Origin: Pinibacter soli
GTDB taxonomy: Bacteria; Bacteroidota; Bacteroidia; Chitinophagales; Chitinophagaceae
Reading direction: 5' to 3'
DNA: 64,000 bases
Assembly: GCF_029961145.1 (NCBI RefSeq)
Contig: NZ_JASBRG010000001.1
Coordinates: forward strand, 62,001-126,000
Shown here: positions 59,209-64,000 of the stretch, piece after piece
How the letters are laid out: every line of letters starts with the position of its first letter
Numbering within the stretch: position 1 is the first letter of the stretch
Position numbers and translations under genes: made by a program
Notes under the pieces: generated by a model
Databases searched by the model: none
What the model saw: the letters and a program-made list of their open reading frames with translations, nothing else
What the model was told of the DNA's origin: nothing

Positions 59209-61269
59209 TTACTTTTTTACTTTTAGTGTTATCACTGCATATAACAAATCACATAATTCCTTCCATGAAAGTATTCTGGGTTTAGCCTCTCTACCGTAAT
59301 CCCAATAGGTTAAGTTGTACTTGCCATCCGGTAATTTATGAATGTCTACCAACTTGACGAAATGCGTACCAGAAACATTAGGAGGAGGATTTACCTCGTT
59401 TCTTAATTTAGGCCCATTTACAAATAATGTAACTGTTCCTTTGCTCTGCTGCTCTACAAAGTAATTCATACCTGTAACTTCATCATCGCGAACATTCTTA
59501 AGATCGTCGCCTCTCCAGTCAATACTATAACTTAAAAACTCTCTTGCAATGTCCTTAAACTTGTTTAGGGTAGTACCCGCCCATATCGGGGATGATTCTT
59601 TCCCCTTATCATAAAGAGTTCGATCAATATTGAGAGCTCCTTTATATTTTTTAGAAAAAACAAGAAACATTAACTGATCAGCATGATTATCATATAATGG
59701 AGCATTGCTTCCACTTTTGCATCCTTGAGGCAATGTGCCTGCTAATTCATCTATCTTATAATCTGAAAATATTTCCACCTTGTTATAAAAAGCTATTCCA
59801 GTCTGATATAAATCTATCATAAAATCTACATAACCTACTGGGTCTGTCGCCATCCATGAATTAAATAAAGCTGCTAAACCACAAAAATCGGTTCCCTTAA
59901 TATTGTTTAGCGGGATGTCCGCACCCTGATTAAGCCTATCCGGATTTTTTACGTTTTCTATCAGGTTAGTCAAATACTTTTTAGGGTCTATATTTTTCCA
60001 TTTATTGTTTGGCTGGTCAAACACCCATTTTCTTGCTTCTATACGTTTAAGTGCATCTTCTTTGGAAGATTGGGGTGTAGTGCCATTAGGTGTTTCTGTC
60101 CCACCACCCACACATTCGCGCTTTGCAACATCTATTTCAACCAGATATTTCAATACATTATACAAGGCCTCATTATATTTTCCAGGAGTAGTCTTCGCTT
60201 TCGTCCTATACCAAGCTGCGCGAAGCATTTGATCATAGTCTTCAGTTGACACCATGCGAGCAAAATACGGGTCATATTTGTTCAATAGCCCATAACAGTA
60301 TAAAGGATCTAGAGAGCCTCTAATATGCACGTTCAAATCCTCTCCATTAAGCATACTATTCATTGTCATAAGAAATGCTGCTCGGGACAGTTGGTCGTAG
60401 TCGTTTTGTTCCAGGTTTGCTTTTAATTCGTTTGCTACATCCGGACACATCATACTAAGAATATTCAGATAGTTTGCCTGCGATATAGTAAGAGGCATCT
60501 TTATTAAAAAGAGCCTTGTAAAAGGAGTATAGTTTGAATAATTGTAAGGGCCATACAAGCTATAGTAAAAAGAGACGTCCCTCCCATAAATTTCATCGTC
60601 CGGTTCATTATCACCCCAGGGAGTTTGGGAGTTATCGCCGGGATTGTTTGCCTTATCACCCCAGGAAAAATCGGTATCAAAAAATTTATATCCGTCCTGG
60701 CCTGTCATTCCTGAACCAGAACCATCAGGATTATTAATAGACTTCCATAGCTCTTTGTACTCGTTCATAAATCTTACATTATCAGCCTGCGAGAATATTT
60801 TCGCTATTTCTTCAAACGGCCTACCCTCGTTATTGGGCAAATACACTGTAATATAGTACTCCGATCCTCCTTTGATAAAATAAAGATCTGGAAAATGAGA
60901 TTCTAAATACGTAAATATGGTGGCGATAGACCCCTTGGATAATCCTTCGTTGTATTCAGAAGTTGAAGTACTGCCTACATTGCTGTTATAATTGTTATCG
61001 TCATTATCCATATAAGGATCCCAATAGCCTGGATTGTCCCTTCGAAAATCATCCGCATCTGTATAGATATTGTAATCGATATCATATTCATTTCCATGAT
61101 TATTTAACCAGTCTGCTATATCATCTATGTTGTTGAGATCTCCCCACCCATAGTCATTATCCTCGTCTCCATAAGCATAAACCCGTGTGCCGCTTATTTC
61201 AAGCCGGCCTTTATTTATACATGGTATAAGCCCAAGACTTAATACCAATAGCAATATTATTTTTTTCAT
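59209..61269 (-). CDS. Secreted protein with predicted papain-like cysteine peptidase C-terminal domain
   Basis: This 686-residue protein has an N-terminal signal peptide (MKKIILLLVLSLGLIPCINK), followed by an Asp/Asn/Tyr-rich region (about 30-100) and a helical middle (about 110-440). The C-terminal domain (about 455-686) looks like a papain-fold peptidase: a candidate nucleophile Cys463 in GTDFCGLAALFN, a candidate His636 in GTHFVKLVDIHK and a candidate Asp657 in LTYWDYGR, in the usual Cys-His-Asp order. I recognise no named family. It is flanked by a T9SS-sorted protein upstream (11-base gap) and the small membrane protein downstream. It has no T9SS sorting domain itself. Confidence 0.8.
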   Translation of the reverse strand: MKKIILLLVLSLGLIPCINKGRLEISGTRVYAYGDEDNDYGWGDLNNIDDIADWLNNHGNEYDIDYNIYTDADDFRRDNPGYWDPYMDNDDNNYNSNVGSTSTSEYNEGLSKGSIATIFTYLESHFPDLYFIKGGSEYYITVYLPNNEGRPFEEIAKIFSQADNVRFMNEYKELWKSINNPDGSGSGMTGQDGYKFFDTDFSWGDKANNPGDNSQTPWGDNEPDDEIYGRDVSFYYSLYGPYNYSNYTPFTRLFLIKMPLTISQANYLNILSMMCPDVANELKANLEQNDYDQLSRAAFLMTMNSMLNGEDLNVHIRGSLDPLYCYGLLNKYDPYFARMVSTEDYDQMLRAAWYRTKAKTTPGKYNEALYNVLKYLVEIDVAKRECVGGGTETPNGTTPQSSKEDALKRIEARKWVFDQPNNKWKNIDPKKYLTNLIENVKNPDRLNQGADIPLNNIKGTDFCGLAALFNSWMATDPVGYVDFMIDLYQTGIAFYNKVEIFSDYKIDELAGTLPQGCKSGSNAPLYDNHADQLMFLVFSKKYKGALNIDRTLYDKGKESSPIWAGTTLNKFKDIAREFLSYSIDWRGDDLKNVRDDEVTGMNYFVEQQSKGTVTLFVNGPKLRNEVNPPPNVSGTHFVKLVDIHKLPDGKYNLTYWDYGREAKPRILSWKELCDLLYAVITLKVKK

Positions 61270-61280
61270 TTGGGTACCAT

Positions 61281-62759
61281 CTATTGTTTTAAAATTATGG
61301 AGCTTGTAATCGCATGCTCATATCGCAGACTAATCACATACACGCCGGTGGGCACATTGAGTGGAATATTTATGTTATGCTTTCCGGCCGGCAACTGCTG
61401 CGGGTTGCCTGTGTACACTAGTTGCCCACCCGCATTGGTTATTTGCAACTGCACAGTTGTGGCTTTTGATAATGTTATGGCTGCATTAACATTATTTTCA
61501 AATGGATTTGGCCATGCCAGTAAGGTTGTGCCTTCTGGCATAACATCTTTGGTAACGGACGACGACAAAAGCAAGGAAGATTCGTCTTTTTTAGCTTCAC
61601 TTCTTGTAAGCACCACATACAAGGGTCTTGCAGGCTCGTTAGACTCGGTTGAAAACTGCTGGATGTTTCCAGCCAGATAAATGGTATCTTTTTTTTGCAC
61701 CAGTCTTAAACTGGCATCTTTAAAAAGAATGGGTGTTGTCTTACCACGTGTGTAGTAACTTGAGCGGTCGTACCGCATATTGTGAAAGGTTATCCCATGC
61801 TTGCCAATACTACCGTGTATAGGCACTTGCAGCGAATCTTCTTCCAGCCACAGACCAGTAAGCACTGTATCCTTATAAGCGAGCTGCAAGGCGAGCTTTC
61901 CTGTGCTTATTACATGCTGCCCGCTCCAGTCGTACTTCATAATGTAGCCTTCCCATATACCCTGTATATTATAAATAGTGGCAGGCACATGTTTTACCTG
62001 TCTGTAGGTGGATATATTATCGTCAGTTCCCGGCAACGCTTTGTGCCTTGCCGCTGCAATCCGCTGAGGAATTGAAGAAGACTCTCCGGCAACTTCTGGC
62101 TCTTTGGCTTCCAGCTCTCTTACGGCCCTTTCATAACCTAAAGCAGTAGCCTTGACCAGCCAATAGCGTGCACTATCAATATTTACGGTGGTTCCATAGC
62201 CATTGCGCAGGGCTAGCGCGAGATAATACATGCATGCAGCATCTCCTTTTTGCGCTCCCTTTTGAAAAAGCGCTACCGCTTTTTTGTAGCTCTGTTTACA
62301 TCCCAGTCCCTTGTACAGCATGTAACCCTGGCCGTAATAACCAGCTTTATTGTCGGCAGTTGCTGCTTTTTCCAAACACTCGTAAGCTTGTTTGAAATCC
62401 GGTGGAGTTTTGAGTTTATAATACAACCCCAGGTTATACCACGCCGCACTATATCCCTCTTCCGCAGCCTTTTTAAACCAGCGCTCTGCTTCAACATTGT
62501 TACTGTCAACTCCTAAACCACGCTGGTATTGAATGGCCACTGCATTCATACCTTGCGCGCTACCCGCCTGCGCGCATTGCATATTCAGTTGAAAAGCTTT
62601 TGCCGGATCGTATGGATAAGTAATACCAGTTAAATAAAGCTTTGCCTTTTTTAGATTGGACGTTATTATTGAATCTTGTGCATCATCATACTTAGTTTGT
62701 GCATGCACATTAATAAGCAGCAACAAGATGCTGCTGAAAACGATTAGTATCCGTTTCAT
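61281..62759 (-). CDS. Sel1-repeat protein with T9SS sorting domain
   Basis: This 492-residue secreted protein has a signal peptide (MKRILIVFSSILLLLINVHA), followed by Sel1-like repeats (about 60-215; for example GMNAVAIQYQRGLGVDSNNV and NLGLYYKLKTPPDFKQAYEC). A beta-rich middle (about 260-400) is followed by a type IX sorting domain (LLAWPNPFENNVNAAITLSK to the end SSIILKQ). It should therefore be moved across the outer membrane by T9SS. It is 11 bases upstream of the peptidase-like gene and 41 bases downstream of the partial gene at the edge, forming one transcription unit. Confidence 0.88.
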   Translation of the reverse strand: MKRILIVFSSILLLLINVHAQTKYDDAQDSIITSNLKKAKLYLTGITYPYDPAKAFQLNMQCAQAGSAQGMNAVAIQYQRGLGVDSNNVEAERWFKKAAEEGYSAAWYNLGLYYKLKTPPDFKQAYECLEKAATADNKAGYYGQGYMLYKGLGCKQSYKKAVALFQKGAQKGDAACMYYLALALRNGYGTTVNIDSARYWLVKATALGYERAVRELEAKEPEVAGESSSIPQRIAAARHKALPGTDDNISTYRQVKHVPATIYNIQGIWEGYIMKYDWSGQHVISTGKLALQLAYKDTVLTGLWLEEDSLQVPIHGSIGKHGITFHNMRYDRSSYYTRGKTTPILFKDASLRLVQKKDTIYLAGNIQQFSTESNEPARPLYVVLTRSEAKKDESSLLLSSSVTKDVMPEGTTLLAWPNPFENNVNAAITLSKATTVQLQITNAGGQLVYTGNPQQLPAGKHNINIPLNVPTGVYVISLRYEHAITSSIILKQ

Positions 62760-62800
62760 ATATTCAATCCTTTTTTAATTAATGTTTATTGCGTACTGTT

Positions 62801-64000
62801 TTACCATTGAAAACTTCCTTGTGGTGTGTTGGAGGGATTGTTGTACTTGCGTGCAGATTTCAAAGCCTTCAATGCTGCAGGCATATGGTCATCTATACTA
62901 CGCACGTTGGCTTTTTGCTTTTCTCTGTCGTAGCTATACTTGTAAGTAGCGCACGCACGTGCAATATGGTAGGAGGTTAATTGCTTTATAGTTGCCTCTT
63001 TATCATAGTTAGTGGCGAGGCCTGCAGTTTCGAGTTCCTTCCAATCACGCTGCGCATCTTGCTCCGCCTTGCTTTTGTTATTAAGCACCATTGCTTTGGC
63101 ATATTGTTCTTCTGTAAGTATGCTTGGCAATACGGTACTTTCATACGGCTTGCTGTCGTACTTAGCCACCGGGTCTTTTAATGCCAGTTCATCTTTTGCT
63201 GCTTGTATGGTGGCAGCCATTACCATGATTGAATCTACCTGCGTTTCAGAAAGATTTAGGACGCTGCGAAGTTTTATTAACGTGGTTAGCTGAGATGCCG
63301 ATAGTGAACCGCCGTATCTTTTTTGAGAAACTGCTATTGACGATGTGTACAGGTTTTCGATAGCGGTAATAAGGCTGTCTTTCTCTTTTGTAAACAGCGG
63401 ATACATTTTATCTACGATAGCCAACTGCCGCTTTTTCTCATACACGATAGGGAACAGCGCGTCGCGGCCAGCCTTTGTAATTTTTTTACTTTTTATAAGC
63501 GGGTAAAAATATTGTTTTGCATTGCTTGTGGCTGTTTGATCTATTTCGTTACTATAAAGCTGGGCGAAATAAAGAGTGTCGGAAATCGTTTTGCGCATGG
63601 CTTCATTAAAGTTGGAGGCCCAGCCATCATCTTTATGATTGGTCAACTCTTTTTGAAAGGCTTTTTCGAGTTTGATTTTAATAATATTGTCGAGCGGTTT
63701 TATGGCTTGCAACTCTTTTGTGCGACGTTTCAAATATTCGCCGGAAGCACTGTCGCAATTGCATTGTTGAACAACTGAACCTGTGTTAATTTTTTTATAC
63801 CGCTCCTTTCCAATAATTGTCATCACCGCCTGTGCGCATTCACTGCGAACCTTTTCCAATTCCTGTAATGTTTTTCCCTGCCGGGCCATTGTAAAAAGAG
63901 TGCTGTCTTCTTTCCTGTACTGCACAGCAAGCTGCAGCATTTCGCCATCTGTGAGGTTTACTTTATTCACCGCTTCATACATTTTTGTAATGACCGCTGG
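62801..64000 (-). CDS. Helical protein of unknown function (partial, N-terminus outside window)
   Basis: About 399 codons are visible. The frame stays open through the window edge upstream of an internal Met at 63982, so the true start is probably outside. The protein is largely alpha-helical with repeated Lys/Glu/Gln-rich helices (EKAFQKELTNHKDDGWASNF, AATIQAAKDELALKDPVAKY) and three Cys near residue 80 (CNCDSASGE and an earlier SECAQAV). No family is recognised. It lies at the 5' end of the T9SS/peptidase/membrane-protein operon, so a functional link is plausible. Confidence 0.75.
   Translation of the reverse strand, partial: PAVITKMYEAVNKVNLTDGEMLQLAVQYRKEDSTLFTMARQGKTLQELEKVRSECAQAVMTIIGKERYKKINTGSVVQQCNCDSASGEYLKRRTKELQAIKPLDNIIKIKLEKAFQKELTNHKDDGWASNFNEAMRKTISDTLYFAQLYSNEIDQTATSNAKQYFYPLIKSKKITKAGRDALFPIVYEKKRQLAIVDKMYPLFTKEKDSLITAIENLYTSSIAVSQKRYGGSLSASQLTTLIKLRSVLNLSETQVDSIMVMAATIQAAKDELALKDPVAKYDSKPYESTVLPSILTEEQYAKAMVLNNKSKAEQDAQRDWKELETAGLATNYDKEATIKQLTSYHIARACATYKYSYDREKQKANVRSIDDHMPAALKALKSARKYNNPSNTPQGSFQW

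Overview
The window is a bacterial chromosome segment that looks like the family Chitinophagaceae (phylum Bacteroidota). This is inferred from several traits seen together: -7 promoter boxes of the form TAnnTTTG, two secreted proteins ending in type IX secretion (T9SS) sorting domains, a SusC-like TonB plug segment, a short primary sigma factor without region 1.1, and an unfused complex I operon with a short NuoG. Only part of each edge gene is visible: nuoL is cut at the left and an unknown protein at the right.

Region by region. 1-11.8 kb (minus strand) holds the nuo operon in the order nuoA-B-C-D-E-F-[four-helix-bundle gene]-G-H-I-J-K-L. 12-16.2 kb (minus) holds a TonB-type energy transducer, a small membrane protein, a PstS-like lipoprotein and a TPR protein. 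16.4-23 kb holds housekeeping genes: a low-molecular-weight phosphatase, hisS, a thiolase, rlmN and two pseudouridine synthases. 23.1-31.9 kb (minus) is a surface-glycan cluster running from a Wzz-like chain-length/P-loop protein through an acyltransferase, a glycosyltransferase, a tiny membrane peptide, an O-antigen ligase and a TolC-like protein to a GT-C-like membrane protein. 32-38.4 kb is one 2137-residue T9SS cargo with an esterase head. 39-55.7 kb is mixed: S4 protein, M20 dipeptidase, a toxin-antitoxin pair, a DUF4139 protein, a CDF transporter, an exported superoxide dismutase, an LptF/G permease, rpoD, ffh, rpsP, rimM, a Crp-like regulator and DNA polymerase IV. 55.8-64 kb (minus) is an accessory region of secreted and membrane proteins.

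The most interesting locus is 57.0-61.3 kb. A secreted 686-residue protein with a predicted Cys-His-Asp peptidase-like C-terminal domain is followed after 4 bases by a small membrane protein and a hairpin terminator. Downstream lies a diverged second copy of the same end: an 80-codon orphan C-terminal fragment without a start, a paralogous membrane protein and a matching terminator. This arrangement resembles the orphan toxin-tip/immunity modules of polymorphic toxin systems, although no such family was recognised.

The second theme is intergenic. Many gaps, between co-directional, convergent and even divergent genes, hold inverted repeats whose arms are built of short AT-rich words (TTTGAAAA, AAAAGTC, TTGAAAG and others) around an unrelated loop. 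One such arm pair encloses a four-helix-bundle gene related to 23S rRNA intervening-sequence proteins, inside the nuo operon. This suggests a link between the ORF-less hairpins and an intervening-sequence-like element. Repeat arms also run into coding ends and sit next to several non-ATG starts.
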